Positions 1 to 8,358 are shown, counted from the first letter of the stretch. The stretch is 64,000 bases of DNA from Phenylobacterium sp. (GCF_030693405.1 NZ_JAUYAW010000072.1:62001-126000); one strand, 5' to 3'. Numbers and translations: made by a program. The notes: generated by a model from the letters alone, not told the origin.

Positions 1-1
1 C

Positions 2-616
2 ACCAAGGTGCTCGTCACCGCCAGCCTGGAGGAGGGCGTGCCGCCCTTCCTGCGCGGGAAGGGCCAGGGCTGGGTGACCGCGGAGTACGGCATGCTGCCG
101 CGCGCCACCCACACCCGCGGCCGTCGTGAGGCCGCCCAGGGCAAGCAGTCGGGCCGCACCCAAGAGATTCAGCGGCTGATCGGCCGCTCCCTGCGGGCCG
201 TCACCGACATGAAGGCGCTGGGCGAGCGGCAGATCTCCCTCGACTGCGATGTGATCCAGGCCGATGGCGGCACCCGCACCGCCTCGATCACCGGCGCCTG
301 GGTCGCCCTGCGCCTGGCCACCCGCTATCTGATGGATGAAGGCGTGCTCACCGCCGATCCGATCCTCGACCAGGTGGCCGCGGTCAGCTGCGGCGTCCAT
401 CAGGACACCCCAGTCCTGGACCTGGACTATGAGGAGGACTCCGACGCCGAGGCCGACGCCAACTTCGTGCTCACCGGGGCCGGCGACATCGTCGAGATTC
501 AGGCCACCGGCGAGAAGCGCGGCTTTACGCAAGGCGAGTTCGACGCCCTGTTCGGCCTCGCCCGCAAGGGCATGAACGAACTCTTCGCCCTGCAATTGGC
601 CGCCGTCGCCCGCTAA
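2..616 (+). CDS. rph: Ribonuclease PH, 5' end cut off by the window
   Basis: RNase PH is a phosphate-dependent 3'-5' exonuclease that trims the 3' ends of tRNA precursors. The frame is already open at the window edge, so the N-terminal part lies outside; about 204 residues remain of a protein of roughly 240. The family block [31 protein letters not shown] is recognisable near the start (seen here with L for V), followed by the [17 protein letters not shown] segment and the [10 protein letters not shown](T)RTASITG phosphate and RNA-binding region. The C-terminal end is complete. In Caulobacterales rph is often divergent from hrcA-grpE, which would lie left of the window; that is inference. Confidence 0.93.
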   Translation, partial: TKVLVTASLEEGVPPFLRGKGQGWVTAEYGMLPRATHTRGRREAAQGKQSGRTQEIQRLIGRSLRAVTDMKALGERQISLDCDVIQADGGTRTASITGAWVALRLATRYLMDEGVLTADPILDQVAAVSCGVHQDTPVLDLDYEEDSDAEADANFVLTGAGDIVEIQATGEKRGFTQGEFDALFGLARKGMNELFALQLAAVAR

Positions 617-656
617 CGGGGGCCACGGCTGGATCGCCAGCCAACCCCGTCTCCCT

Positions 657-730
657 CGGGCTTGACCGGAGGGTCCATGCGCACTGAGGCCAGCCCTGTG
701 TTCATGGATGGTCGGGTCAAGCCCGACCAT
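657..730. repeat. REP-like intergenic palindromic repeat
   Basis: An 11-bp arm CGGGCTTGACC (657-667) is repeated in inverted form as GGTCAAGCCCG (714-724). The right half also forms its own hairpin, ATGGTCGGG / CCCGACCAT with a 5-nt loop (708-730). Short palindromic units of this kind are common between genes in alphaproteobacteria. It lies just downstream of rph. Confidence 0.55.
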
Positions 731-788
731 GACGGCAGGAGGCGGGCTCCGGGCTTGGCCGCGTGCTCATCCCAAGGTGAGGCTCGCC

Positions 789-832
789 GCAAAAGCAAAA
801 ACGGCCGGCTGCGGGGTCCGCAACCGGCCGTT
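789..832 (-). terminator. Rho-independent terminator for the 35-aa gene
   Basis: A 9-bp perfect stem AACGGCCGG / CCGGCCGTT (800-808 and 824-832) has an inner 5-bp TGCGG / CCGCA extension. On the minus strand it is followed by the U-rich run TTTTTGCTTTT. It sits 44 bp after the stop of the small minus-strand gene. Confidence 0.8.
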
Positions 833-876
833 CTGGTCTTCTGAACCTCAGGCTGAGGCCGAAAGGACTTGCGTCC

Positions 877-984
877 CTAGAGGCCGATCAGCAGGTCGCG
901 CTGGGCCGAGGGCGGCATGCGGGCCAGTTCATTGGCCAGCGGCGCCATCCAGCGGGTCAGGAAGCGTTCGATCGCTGCAAACAT
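877..984 (-). CDS. 35-residue small protein of unknown function
   Basis: This ORF reads MFAAIERFLTRWMAPLANEL then ARMPPSAQRDLLIGL. It is amphipathic, with one predicted helix (residues 2-21) and no clear membrane segment. Support for a real gene: an AAGGGG ribosome-binding site 6 nt before the ATG, GC-rich third codon positions, a strong terminator downstream (789-832), and a promoter-like leader with TGC-rich palindromes (1003-1023). It lies downstream of the HTH gene on the same strand but 148 bp away, so it probably has its own promoter. I do not recognise the family. Confidence 0.6.
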   Translation of the reverse strand: MFAAIERFLTRWMAPLANELARMPPSAQRDLLIGL

Positions 985-1002
985 GTTCTGCCCCTTTGTG
1001 CA

Positions 1003-1023
1003 GTGCAAAATGTTGCATTGCAC
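1003..1023. promoter_or_regulatory. TGC-rich inverted repeat before the 35-aa gene
   Basis: GTGCAA (1003-1008) and TTGCAC (1018-1023) form a perfect inverted repeat around AATGTTGCA. The same stretch also contains TGCAA-AATG-TTGCA and AATG-TTG-CATT. It lies 19-39 bp upstream of the 35-aa start codon, where an operator or a hairpin leader would sit. A related half-site with GCAACATCG occurs near 1105-1113. The TGC/GCA pattern resembles the TGC-rich sites bound by PhaR-type regulators; that link is inference from memory of such sites. Confidence 0.4.
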
Positions 1024-1132
1024 ATAGGCCTCAGGCCCATTCCCCGCAACGGGGGTGCGGGAAAAACTGACAGCTGCGCCGCAATATCACGCCGATGTGT
1101 TGTCGCGATGCAACATCGGTTGTCGGGCGGGG

Positions 1133-1369
1133 CTAGTCCTCCTCGCCAAAGTCCTCGTCCCCGGGGCCTGGCTCATAGTGCAGCAGGTCGCCCGGCTGGC
1201 AGTCCAGCTCGCGGCACAGGGCCGCCAGGGTGGAGAACCGCACGGCCCGGGCCTTGCCGGTTTTCAGGATCGACAGATTGGCGATGGTCACCCCGACCCG
1301 ATCGGCCAGTTCGGTGAGCGACATGCGCCGTTCCAGAAGGACGCGGTCGAGAAGCACGCGGATGGGCAC
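1133..1369 (-). CDS. Cro/C1-type helix-turn-helix regulator (HTH_26/YozG-like)
   Basis: A 78-residue DNA-binding protein. The N-terminal two thirds is one helix-turn-helix domain with the core MSLTELADRVGVTIANLSIL (about residues 17-36), followed by KTGKARAVRFSTLAALCREL, which is typical of the family. The tail is acidic (GDEDFGEED). It follows the DUF2975 gene by 11 bp on the same strand. DUF2975 membrane proteins and small HTH_26 regulators are commonly paired, so a shared membrane-linked regulatory role is likely but unproven. The start at 1369 keeps the typical short N-terminus. Confidence 0.8.
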   Translation of the reverse strand: MPIRVLLDRVLLERRMSLTELADRVGVTIANLSILKTGKARAVRFSTLAALCRELDCQPGDLLHYEPGPGDEDFGEED

Positions 1370-1380
1370 TGTGGCGCTCC

Positions 1381-1911
1381 TCAGATGGTCAGTTCGGCTT
1401 CGCGGCGCAGGCGGGCGCCCTCGCGAAACACCTCGGCCAGGACAAAGACCACCAGGACCGAGAACCAGGCCGTCAGGCTGAGCGAGGGCTCCACGGCGTT
1501 GGAGTCGGGCAGGATGGCGCTGGACAGGGCCCAGAAGGCGTAGCGGCCAAGCTCGAGCGCCGCCAGGATCAGGCCCACCATGCGCAGGCGGCGCACATTG
1601 TCGGGGTGGAAGGGGTCGCCGGCGGTCAAAGTGGCGAAGATCTTGCGCAGCTGGGCCACGATCACCAGGACGCCGCCCATATAGACCACCGCCGCCAGCA
1701 GGCCCAGCGTCACCACCGGGCCGCGGTTTTCGATCTCCTCACCTCCGGCCGTGACCGCGATATCGGCGAGCAGCTCGGGGTTGAAGGAGAAGAGCAGGGC
1801 CGCCAGCATCAGGACGCCGACGACGGTCACCCCGATCCAGAGGGCCGCATAGACCACGTCGAGGATGATCTTCAGAAAGCTCGATACCGAGCCTGGCCCC
1901 AGAGCGCGCAT
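1381..1911 (-). CDS. DUF2975 family membrane protein
   Basis: A 176-residue integral membrane protein with four hydrophobic segments: about residues 10-35 (ILDVVYAALWIGVTVVGVLM), 63-85 (VVTLGLLAAVVYMGGVLVIV), 107-127 and 144-160. The layout and the LRKIFATLTAGDPFHPDNVRRLR linker between segments two and three are characteristic of DUF2975. It is followed directly by its usual HTH partner and preceded by a 36-aa membrane peptide, so the three probably form one transcription unit. The function of the family is unknown. Confidence 0.8.
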   Translation of the reverse strand: MRALGPGSVSSFLKIILDVVYAALWIGVTVVGVLMLAALLFSFNPELLADIAVTAGGEEIENRGPVVTLGLLAAVVYMGGVLVIVAQLRKIFATLTAGDPFHPDNVRRLRMVGLILAALELGRYAFWALSSAILPDSNAVEPSLSLTAWFSVLVVFVLAEVFREGARLRREAELTI

Positions 1912-1944
1912 GATGTCCTAGCCCCGCCTAATCCCAGCCGCAGA

Positions 1945-2055
1945 CTAGAGGATGCCCGCGCCGGCGACCACGGTGACGATGGGCAGGACGGCGAGGCACA
2001 GGGCGCAGGCCAGGGCGAAGCGTTCAAAACCGTTGGAGAAGGCGAAGCGGGGCAT
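1945..2055 (-). CDS. 36-residue single-span membrane peptide
   Basis: The ORF is open further upstream, but codon use and sequence suggest translation from the ATG at 2055: MPRFAFSNGFERFALACALC then LAVLPIVTVVAGAGIL. Residues 13-36 form one hydrophobic helix. The long upstream extension (to 2214) reads through an AT-rich promoter-like region and is unlikely to be translated. It precedes the DUF2975 gene by 33 bp on the same strand. No homologous family comes to mind; it may be a small partner of the DUF2975 protein. Confidence 0.5.
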   Translation of the reverse strand: MPRFAFSNGFERFALACALCLAVLPIVTVVAGAGIL

Positions 2056-2170
2056 GGGTTCAAATCCTTTATTGAGGGTCGCCCGGAGGTGGGGAAGGTG
2101 GCGTGTAGCGCCGGGGCTCCATGTCGCTAGTCGATACGGGCATGCCGTTTTTCGATCAAGAAAATTATCG

Positions 2171-2182
2171 AATATCGATATT
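2171..2182. promoter_or_regulatory. Perfect 12-bp palindrome in an AT-rich promoter region
   Basis: AATATCGATATT at 2171-2182 is a perfect palindrome inside the only AT-rich stretch (about 2145-2200) of an otherwise very GC-rich neighbourhood. TATCGA also occurs at 2166-2171. It lies between the minus-strand DUF2975/HTH unit and rdgB and is a candidate operator, perhaps for the HTH protein of that unit. Confidence 0.4.
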
Positions 2183-2304
2183 AAAACGTCGTAACGAAGT
2201 GAACGATCTGTCATCTCGCGGGACTGGCCGTCGCCAGGAGCCTGGCGGTTTGCCGGGCGCGCCTGCGCTGCCTATGTTTGCCCCGTCTCACGAAAGGATG
2301 GCCG

Positions 2305-2907
2305 ATGGCCCTGAAGCTTGAACCCGGCGCCCGGCTGGTGGTGGCCACTCACAATCCCGGCAAGGCCCGCGAGCTGGCGGCGATCCTGGAGAACCGTTTC
2401 GAGCTGGTCACCGCCGGCGAGCTTGGCCTGCCTGAGCCGGAGGAGACCGAGACCACCTTTGTCGGCAACGCTCTGCTCAAGGCCCGGGCGGCCGCCCGGG
2501 GGGCCGGCCTGATCGCCCTGGCCGACGATTCCGGGCTCAGCGTCGCGGCCCTGGACGGGGCGCCCGGGGTCTATTCGGCCCGCTGGGCGGGGCCGGACAA
2601 GGACTTTGGCCTGGCCATGGCCAAGGTGGAGGAACGGCTGGAGGCCACAGGCCTCAAGGACCGCGCCGCCTGGTTCACCTGCGCCCTGGCGGTGGCCTGG
2701 CCCGATGAGGGGCCTGCCCTGGTGGTGGAGGGCCGGCTCGACGGCCAGCTGGTTTTCCCCGGACGGGGCGAACGGGGGTTCGGCTATGATCCCATCTTCG
2801 TTCCCCAAGGCGGGCAGGAGACCTTCGGCGAGATGGAGCCGGCCGCCAAGGACGCCATGAGCCACCGGGCGCTGGCCTTCGCCAAGCTCAAGGCCGCCCT
2901 GCTTTGA
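2305..2907 (+). CDS. rdgB: XTP/dITP pyrophosphatase (RdgB/HAM1)
   Basis: The enzyme hydrolyses non-canonical purine triphosphates (dITP, XTP) to monophosphates and keeps damaged bases out of DNA. The 200-aa product carries the HAM1 signature near the N-terminus ([17 protein letters not shown]), the [26 protein letters not shown] motif around residues 73-97, and the [12 protein letters not shown] and MSHRALAF motifs near the end. I chose the ATG at 2305 rather than the more upstream start because GAAAGG lies 7 nt before it and the family begins this way. Its stop overlaps the hemW start by 4 bp, implying translational coupling. Confidence 0.95.
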   Translation: MALKLEPGARLVVATHNPGKARELAAILENRFELVTAGELGLPEPEETETTFVGNALLKARAAARGAGLIALADDSGLSVAALDGAPGVYSARWAGPDKDFGLAMAKVEERLEATGLKDRAAWFTCALAVAWPDEGPALVVEGRLDGQLVFPGRGERGFGYDPIFVPQGGQETFGEMEPAAKDAMSHRALAFAKLKAALL

Positions 2908-4058
2908 CGAGCCCAGCGCCCCCCCTGGGGGTCTATGTCCACTGGCCCTATTGCGCGCGGATCTGCCCGTACTGTGACTTCAACGTCTATCGAGACCGGG
3001 GCCGCGCCGATGAGCAGGCGGCCCTGGTGGCCGCCATCCTCGACGACCTGAAAGCCCAGGCTTTCCTGACCGGCCCCCGCACCCTGGTCTCGGTCTTCTT
3101 CGGGGGCGGGACGCCGTCCCTGATGGATCCGGCCGCGGTGGCGAAGGTGCTGGAGACCGCGCGGGGTCTGTGGACCCCGGCCGCCGACCTTGAGGTGAGC
3201 CTGGAGGCCAATCCCACTGACGCCGAGGCGAGCCGGTTCGCCGCCCTGGCCGAGGCCGGCGTGGGGCGTCTGTCCCTGGGGGTGCAGGCCCTGGACGACG
3301 CCGCCCTGACCTTCCTCGGCCGCGACCACGACGCCGGCGCCGCCCGCCGCGCCCTGGAGATGGCCGCCAGAACCTTTCCGCGCCTGTCACTGGACATGAT
3401 CTACGCCCGCCCCGGCCAGACGCCCGAGGCCTGGGAGGCCGAACTGCGAGAGGCGCTGTCCTATGGGCCTGAGCATGTCTCGCCCTATCAGCTGACCATC
3501 GAGGCCGGCACCGCCTTTGACCGCGCCGTGCGTCGGGGCCAGTTCACGCCCCCCGATGATGAGCTCGGCGCAGCCCTGTACGACACCACCCAGGCTGTCC
3601 TCGAGGCTGCTGGATTCGAGGCCTATGAGGTTTCCAACCATGCCCGGGGCGAGGCCGCCCGCTCGCGGCACAATCTCGTCTACTGGCGGGGGCTCGACTA
3701 TGTGGGCGTCGGGCCCGGCGCCCATGGCCGGATCACGATGGACGGCGTCCGCAACGCCACCGAGGCGATGGCGCGCCCGGCGGCCTATATCGCCCAGGCA
3801 GCCGAATCAGGTCGCGGCTTCGTCAGACTTGAAGCTCTCTCGCCGGCCGCCGCCGCCGAGGAGCGGGTCATCAGCGGCTTGCGGATCTGGCCGGGAGTCA
3901 CTTTCGCAGAAGTGGCGCCTCTTGGGCTGTCGCCGGACCATGCCCGGATCAAATCCCTTACAGGGACCGGCCTGCTGGAAGAAGACAACTTTAGATTGCG
4001 CGTCACCCCGGCTGGGCGGCTACTGCTTGACCATGTGGTGCAACGGCTGCTGGTCTGA
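2904..4058 (+). CDS. hemW: HemW, radical-SAM haem chaperone (formerly oxygen-independent coproporphyrinogen oxidase-like)
   Basis: A 384-aa radical SAM protein. The [4Fe-4S] motif CxxxCxxC is seen as [14 protein letters not shown] near residue 17-27, followed by [12 protein letters not shown] and the [16 protein letters not shown] and DMIYARPGQ blocks. HemW lacks the additional CPDH features of true HemN and inserts haem into membrane respiratory enzymes. The start is a TTG that overlaps the rdgB stop (TTGA). The C-terminal HemN_C domain is present. It is part of the rdgB-hemW-rsmI run. Confidence 0.93.
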   Translation: MTSPAPPLGVYVHWPYCARICPYCDFNVYRDRGRADEQAALVAAILDDLKAQAFLTGPRTLVSVFFGGGTPSLMDPAAVAKVLETARGLWTPAADLEVSLEANPTDAEASRFAALAEAGVGRLSLGVQALDDAALTFLGRDHDAGAARRALEMAARTFPRLSLDMIYARPGQTPEAWEAELREALSYGPEHVSPYQLTIEAGTAFDRAVRRGQFTPPDDELGAALYDTTQAVLEAAGFEAYEVSNHARGEAARSRHNLVYWRGLDYVGVGPGAHGRITMDGVRNATEAMARPAAYIAQAAESGRGFVRLEALSPAAAAEERVISGLRIWPGVTFAEVAPLGLSPDHARIKSLTGTGLLEEDNFRLRVTPAGRLLLDHVVQRLLV

Positions 4059-4103
4059 AGGCGACGCTTGCTTTGCGGGCTCCGACCGGCGAACCCTTGT
4101 CCC

Positions 4104-4988
4104 ATGGCCCATTCCGTCGATCCGCCCGCCCTGTCCGACGCGCCTCTGGCGCCGGGTCTGTACATTGTCGCGACGCCTATCGGGAATCTGCGAGACATCA
4201 CACTACGCGCTCTGGATGTACTCGCCGCCGCCGATCTGATCCTGGCCGAGGACACCCGTGTGACCGGAAAGCTGCTGTCGGCTTTCAAGATCTCCGGGAA
4301 GATGGAGCGCCACGACGAGCACGCCGCCGAACGGGCCAGACCCAAGGCCCTGGCGGTGCTGGAGCAGGGCGGGCGGGTGGCCCTGGTGTCGGACGCCGGC
4401 ACGCCGCTGATCTCCGATCCCGGCTATCGTCTGGTGCGCGAAGCCGCCGCCGCCGGTTTTCCCGTCCACCCCATCCCAGGCGCCTCGGCCCTGCTGGCGG
4501 GCTTGTCGGTGGCGGGCCTGCCGTCCGACCGCATCCTGTTCGCCGGCTTTCCACCCCCCAAGAGCGCGGCCCGGCGCAGCTTCCTTCAGGAGGTGGCCGG
4601 GGTGCGGGCGACGCTGGTCTTCTTCGAGGGCGCCTCGCGGCTGGGGGACAGCCTGGCCGACATGGCCCAGGTGTTCGGGCCACGGGAGGCGGTAGTCTGC
4701 CGCGAGCTGACCAAGCTCTACGAGACGGTGGTGCGCGGGCCGCTGGACGTCCTGGCGGCCGAACCCACCCTGCAGGCCCCGAAGGGCGAGATCGTCATTC
4801 TGGTGGGGCCTGGGCGAGAGATGGAGGCGACCGCGGCCGATGCGGATCTCGCCCTGCGTGAGGCCCTGGTCCGGCTGAAGCCCGCCGAGGCGGCCGGTGA
4901 GGTGGCCCGGGCGCTGGGCCTGCCCCGCCGGGAGTTGTACCGCCGGGCGCTCGAGCTGAAGGCGGATCAGGCCGATGCCGAAGCCTGA
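4104..4988 (+). CDS. rsmI: 16S rRNA (cytidine1402-2'-O)-methyltransferase RsmI
   Basis: RsmI methylates the ribose of C1402 in the 30S decoding centre using SAM. The 294-aa sequence has the tetrapyrrole-methylase fold: GLYIVATPIGNLRDITLRAL near the start, LAEDTRVTGKLLS, ALVSDAGTPLISDPGYRLV and the PIPGASALLAGLSVAGLP block. I place the start at the ATG of MAHSVDPP rather than at an upstream TTG, because family members begin shortly before GLYIVATPIGN. Its 3' end overlaps the yraN start by 14 bp, as in many bacterial genomes where the two genes are neighbours. Confidence 0.94.
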   Translation: MAHSVDPPALSDAPLAPGLYIVATPIGNLRDITLRALDVLAAADLILAEDTRVTGKLLSAFKISGKMERHDEHAAERARPKALAVLEQGGRVALVSDAGTPLISDPGYRLVREAAAAGFPVHPIPGASALLAGLSVAGLPSDRILFAGFPPPKSAARRSFLQEVAGVRATLVFFEGASRLGDSLADMAQVFGPREAVVCRELTKLYETVVRGPLDVLAAEPTLQAPKGEIVILVGPGREMEATAADADLALREALVRLKPAEAAGEVARALGLPRRELYRRALELKADQADAEA

Positions 4989-5373
4989 GCCCGGCCAAGC
5001 TGCGGGGACGCGCCAGCTTCGTGGGGCCTTGGCCCGCCGCAGCGGCCGCCGGGCCGAGGTCTGGGCGGCGATCTGGCTGATGCTCAAGGGCTACCGGATT
5101 CTCGGCTTCCGCCTTCGCACCCGCCTCGGCGAAATCGACCTCCTGGCCCAGAAGGGCGGCGTGCTGGCGGTGGTGGAGGTCAAGAGCCGGCTCACCCTGG
5201 CCGACGCCCTGGCCGCCGTCGCGCCTGAGCAGCGTGATCGCCTGCGCCGGGCCGGCGCGGCTGTGGCCGGGGGACGCCCCCGGCTGAAGGCCATGGCGGT
5301 GCGGCTGGACCTGATCGCCCTGGCGCCCGGACGGCTGCCGCAGCATCGCCCGGACGCCTGGAGTGGGGCGTGA
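4975..5373 (+). CDS. YraN family (UPF0102) endonuclease-like protein
   Basis: A 132-aa protein of the UPF0102 family. The nuclease-like core is visible: GRRAEVWAAIWLMLKGYRIL, then RTRLGEIDLLAQKGGVLAVVEVKSR, which contains the E-x(n)-D-x(n)-E-V-K pattern of the PD-(D/E)XK Holliday-junction-resolvase-like fold. Its physiological role is unclear. The start overlaps the end of rsmI by 14 bp and the next gene follows after 10 bp, so it is within an operon. Confidence 0.88.
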   Translation: MPKPEPGQAAGTRQLRGALARRSGRRAEVWAAIWLMLKGYRILGFRLRTRLGEIDLLAQKGGVLAVVEVKSRLTLADALAAVAPEQRDRLRRAGAAVAGGRPRLKAMAVRLDLIALAPGRLPQHRPDAWSGA

Positions 5374-5383
5374 GGGGGGATGC

Positions 5384-6202
5384 ATGACCCGCGATGAGGC
5401 TGAGGCGCTGATCGCTGAGGCCGGGCGCCTGGGACCAGGCGAGGACTTCCCGCTGCTGGAGGCCGCCATCGCCTGCGCCATCCACGATGACCCGGCCCGC
5501 GATCCTCAGGTCGTGCAAGACCTGGCCGCCGTCGGCGTCGAGCGCCTGACCGCCCGGCTCCGGCGGGAGAGTCAGGAGGAGGCGCTGGCTGAAACCATGT
5601 CCGGCGACCTGCGCCTCTCCGGGGACCTCTTCACCTATGATGATCCCGACAACGCCGACATCATCGCCGTGGCCCAGAGGCGGAAGGGCCTGCCGGTGAC
5701 TCTGGGCATCCTCTATCTGCACGTGGCCAAGCTGGGGGGGCTGAACGTCAAGGGCGTCGATTTCCCCGGCCACTTCCTGCTGCGCATCGACACCCCGGAG
5801 GGGCCCCTGGCGCTCGATCCGTTCAGTGAGGGCCGGGTGGTTCTGCCCTCGGAGCTGACCCGCCGGGCGCTGCATGCGGGCCTGACCCCGAATGTGGCCG
5901 ACCGGCTGGACCTGTTGATGGCGCCGGCGGCCGACCGCGCCGTCCTGATCCGTCTGCAGAACAACATCTTCGCCCGCGCCGCGGCGGCGGGCGACTATGG
6001 TCGGGCCGAGCGGGCGGCCCTGCGTCGGGCGCTGCTCGACCCCCAGGATCATCGACCCTGGCTGGACGTGGCCACCGCCCGGGAGGGACAGGGCGCCCTG
6101 GCCGGAGCGCTCGAAGCCCTGGCGCGGGCCGGAGAGCTGGATCATGGGGCCGCCCTGGCCGCCCGGGTCCAGCGCGAGCGGGTCCGGCTCAGGCTGAACT
6201 GA
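5384..6202 (+). CDS. SirB1 family protein (transglutaminase-like with TPR tail)
   Basis: A 272-aa soluble protein. The central block NADIIAVAQRRKGLPVTLGI and GVDFPGHFLLRI is diagnostic of the SirB1/COG2912 family, which has a transglutaminase-like fold followed by tetratricopeptide-type helices (about residues 185-260, NNIFARAAAAGDYGRAERAA). The biochemical activity is not established. The ATG at 5384 follows a GAGGGGGG purine tract and lies 10 bp after yraN; the upstream in-frame start would overlap yraN. Confidence 0.85.
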   Translation: MTRDEAEALIAEAGRLGPGEDFPLLEAAIACAIHDDPARDPQVVQDLAAVGVERLTARLRRESQEEALAETMSGDLRLSGDLFTYDDPDNADIIAVAQRRKGLPVTLGILYLHVAKLGGLNVKGVDFPGHFLLRIDTPEGPLALDPFSEGRVVLPSELTRRALHAGLTPNVADRLDLLMAPAADRAVLIRLQNNIFARAAAAGDYGRAERAALRRALLDPQDHRPWLDVATAREGQGALAGALEALARAGELDHGAALAARVQRERVRLRLN

Positions 6203-6271
6203 GGCGCCCGGCCCTGGCGCTCTCGCCCGCCGCCGCCTATGTCGGGACAGCCGTTGAACCAGGAGCGCGTC

Positions 6272-7219
6272 ATGGCATTGAAGGTCGCCGTCCAGATGGA
6301 CCCCCTAGAATCGATCAACATCGAGGGGGACACGACCTTCCAGATGATGCTCAGCGCCCAGGCCCGGGGCCACAGCCTGTGGGTCTACACCCCCGACAAG
6401 CTGTCCCTGGAAAACGGCCGGGTCACGGCGAGCGGCCGCTCTGTGCGGGTTCAGGACGTCAAGGGCGACCATGCCGCCTTCGGGGCGTGGGAGCGACGCG
6501 ACCTGGCGGAGATGGACGTGGTCCTGCTGCGCCAGGACCCGCCCTTCGACATGGCCTACATCACCGCCACCCACATCCTTGACGCCATCCACCCCAAGAC
6601 CCTGGTGGTCAACAACCCCACCGAGGTGCGTAACGCCCCGGAAAAGCTGTTCGTCACCACATTTCCAGGGGTGCAGCCGCCGACCCTGATCACCTCGGAT
6701 ATCGACGCCATCTACGCCTTTCGGGCCGAGCATGGGGATGTCGTGCTGAAGCCCCTGCACGGGCACGGTGGCTCGGGCGTGGCGCGCCTGCTGGCCGATG
6801 ATCCCAATCTTGACGCGCTGCTCGAGCTGCACGCCGCTATCGGCCGCGAGCCCGTCATCATCCAGAAGTTCGTGCCCGACGTCACAAAGGGCGACAAGCG
6901 CATCCTGCTGGTGGACGGCGAACCGGTGGGAGCGATCAACCGGGTGCCGGGCGCAGGCCAGATCCGCTCCAACCTGCGAGTCGGCGGCCGGGCCGAGGCG
7001 GTCGAGCTGACGGCCCGGGACCGGGAGCTCTGCGGCATCATCGGCCCGGAGCTGAAGGCCCGCGGCCTGCTGTTTGTCGGGATCGACGTGATCGGCGACT
7101 ACCTTACCGAGATCAATGTCACCTCGCCCACCGGCGCGCGGTCCTTGCAGAAGTTCACCGGCATCGACGCCACCGATCTGATGTGGGCGCGGGTGGAGGC
7201 GATCCGCGCCGGGGCATAG
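6272..7219 (+). CDS. gshB: Glutathione synthetase
   Basis: GshB ligates glycine to gamma-glutamylcysteine with ATP to form glutathione. The 315-aa product matches prokaryotic GshB throughout: [20 protein letters not shown] at the N-terminus, [19 protein letters not shown], the PTLIT and [16 protein letters not shown]-grasp loop, [21 protein letters not shown], and [14 protein letters not shown] near the end. The ATG at 6272 has AGGAG 6 nt upstream. It follows the SirB1 gene by 69 bp. A MAPEG-family protein occurs 42 kb away, but no functional link is shown. Confidence 0.96.
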   Translation: MALKVAVQMDPLESINIEGDTTFQMMLSAQARGHSLWVYTPDKLSLENGRVTASGRSVRVQDVKGDHAAFGAWERRDLAEMDVVLLRQDPPFDMAYITATHILDAIHPKTLVVNNPTEVRNAPEKLFVTTFPGVQPPTLITSDIDAIYAFRAEHGDVVLKPLHGHGGSGVARLLADDPNLDALLELHAAIGREPVIIQKFVPDVTKGDKRILLVDGEPVGAINRVPGAGQIRSNLRVGGRAEAVELTARDRELCGIIGPELKARGLLFVGIDVIGDYLTEINVTSPTGARSLQKFTGIDATDLMWARVEAIRAGA

Positions 7220-7273
7220 GATAGCCGTTCAATCGCCTCCGCGCATTTCGCTCTTGTCGCAGCTTCCCGTTGT

Positions 7274-7288
7274 GTTCTATTTTTGTTC
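7274..7288 (+). promoter_or_regulatory. Predicted LexA (SOS) box upstream of comM
   Basis: GTTC (7274-7277) and GTTC (7285-7288) are separated by exactly 7 nt (TATTTTT). This is the alphaproteobacterial LexA operator GTTC-N7-GTTC. It lies 87 bp before the comM start codon. ComM-type genes are known members of LexA regulons in some alphaproteobacteria (from memory), which makes the assignment plausible. Confidence 0.7.
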
Positions 7289-7375
7289 GTGGTCTGGGCC
7301 GCGGCGACTGCGGCTCTGTGGATAAACTCGCCCCTGAGAGCCCTTGAGGCGAGGGCGTCGCGGGGGAAGAGCGCC

Positions 7376-8302
7376 ATGGCGGGCGTGGTGACAGTGGCCT
7401 TCGACGGGGTCGAGGCCCGCCGGGTGGACGTCGAGGTCCAGCTGACGGGCGGGGCGGTGGCCTTCGTGGTGGTCGGCCTGGGCGACAAGGCCGTGGCCGA
7501 GAGCCGGGAGCGCGTGCGGGCGGCCTTTGCCGGCCTGGGCCTCGCCCTGCCGGCCCGCCGCATCATCGTCAATCTGGCGCCGGCCGACCTTCCCAAGGAG
7601 GGCAGCCACTATGACCTTCCCATCGCGCTGGCGGTCATGTCGGCCATGGGGATCATCCCGCCGGACGCCCTGACCGGCTGGGCGGCGGTAGGGGAGCTGT
7701 CCCTGGACGGCCGCATCGTCCAGGTGGCCGGGGCCCTGCCGGCCGCCGTGGCCGCCGGCGGGATGGAGCTGGGCCTGATCTGTCCCGAGGCCTGCGGGGC
7801 TGAAGCCGCCTGGTCCGGTGACACCCGCATCCTGGCCGCGCCGTCCCTGATCGCCCTGGTTAACCACTTCCGCGGGACCCAGATCCTGTCGCCGCCGCAG
7901 CCCGGTCCGGTGGTGGAGGGCGAGCGCGTCCCGGATCTGCGCGATGTGAAGGGGCAGGAGAACGCCAAGCGCGCCCTGGAGATCGCCGCGGCCGGCGGCC
8001 ACAACCTGCTGTTCATGGGCCCGCCCGGATCGGGCAAGTCGATGATGGCCGCCAGGCTGCCCGGCCTGTTGCCGCCCCTGTCGGCGGCCGAGCTGCTTGA
8101 GACCTCCATGATCCACTCGGTGGCCGGCCTGATCGCCAAGGGCGAGCTGACCCGCCAACGGCCCTTCCGTACGCCTCACCACTCAGCCAGCATGGCTGCG
8201 CTCACCGGCGGCGGACTCAAGGCCAAGCCCGGCGAGATCTCCCTGGCGCACAACGGCGTGCTGTTCCTCGATGAACTGCCGGAGTTTTCCGGCATTATGT
8301 AG
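7376..8302 (+). pseudogene. comM: ComM/YifB AAA+ ATPase, N-terminal fragment cut by the insertion
   Basis: The fragment carries the N-terminal ChlI-like domain ([38 protein letters not shown]) and most of the Mg-chelatase AAA+ core, with Walker A GPPGSGKS and Walker [11 protein letters not shown]. The IS1595-family element enters immediately after Walker B (about residue 302). Its inverted repeat adds a few foreign residues (GIM) and a TAG stop at 8300-8302. ComM helicases drive branch migration in natural transformation and recombination. The rest of the gene resumes at 12270. The ATG at 7376 matches the usual family start; a LexA box lies upstream. Confidence 0.93.
8281..8290. repeat. Target-site duplication, left copy
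   Basis: GGAGTTTTCC at 8281-8290 recurs at 12273-12282 directly outside the other end of the element. If the outermost base pair of each end is counted as part of the element, the duplication is the 8-bp GAGTTTTC, the length expected for IS1595-family elements. Confidence 0.9.
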
Positions 8303-8312
8303 CAAACACACC
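8291..8312. repeat. Left terminal inverted repeat
   Basis: A 22-bp sequence starting GGCATTATGTAG, the exact reverse complement of 12251-12272. It contributes an in-frame TAG stop to the disrupted comM gene. Confidence 0.95.
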
Positions 8313-8336
8313 TAGATCAGGATGACCGTCACCGGG

Positions 8337-8357
8337 TCCGATGCGGTATGTATCGGA
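8337..8357. promoter_or_regulatory. Operator-like palindrome before the 143-aa passenger gene
   Basis: CCGATGC (8338-8344) and GTATCGG (8350-8356) form an inverted repeat with one mismatch, extended by T/A at each side. It closely resembles the perfect palindrome CCGATAC-GTTG-GTATCGG between the transposase and DUF6471 genes (10907-10924). Both are candidate sites for one element-encoded regulator. It sits directly before the chosen ATG at 8359. Confidence 0.5.
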
Positions 8358-8358
8358 T

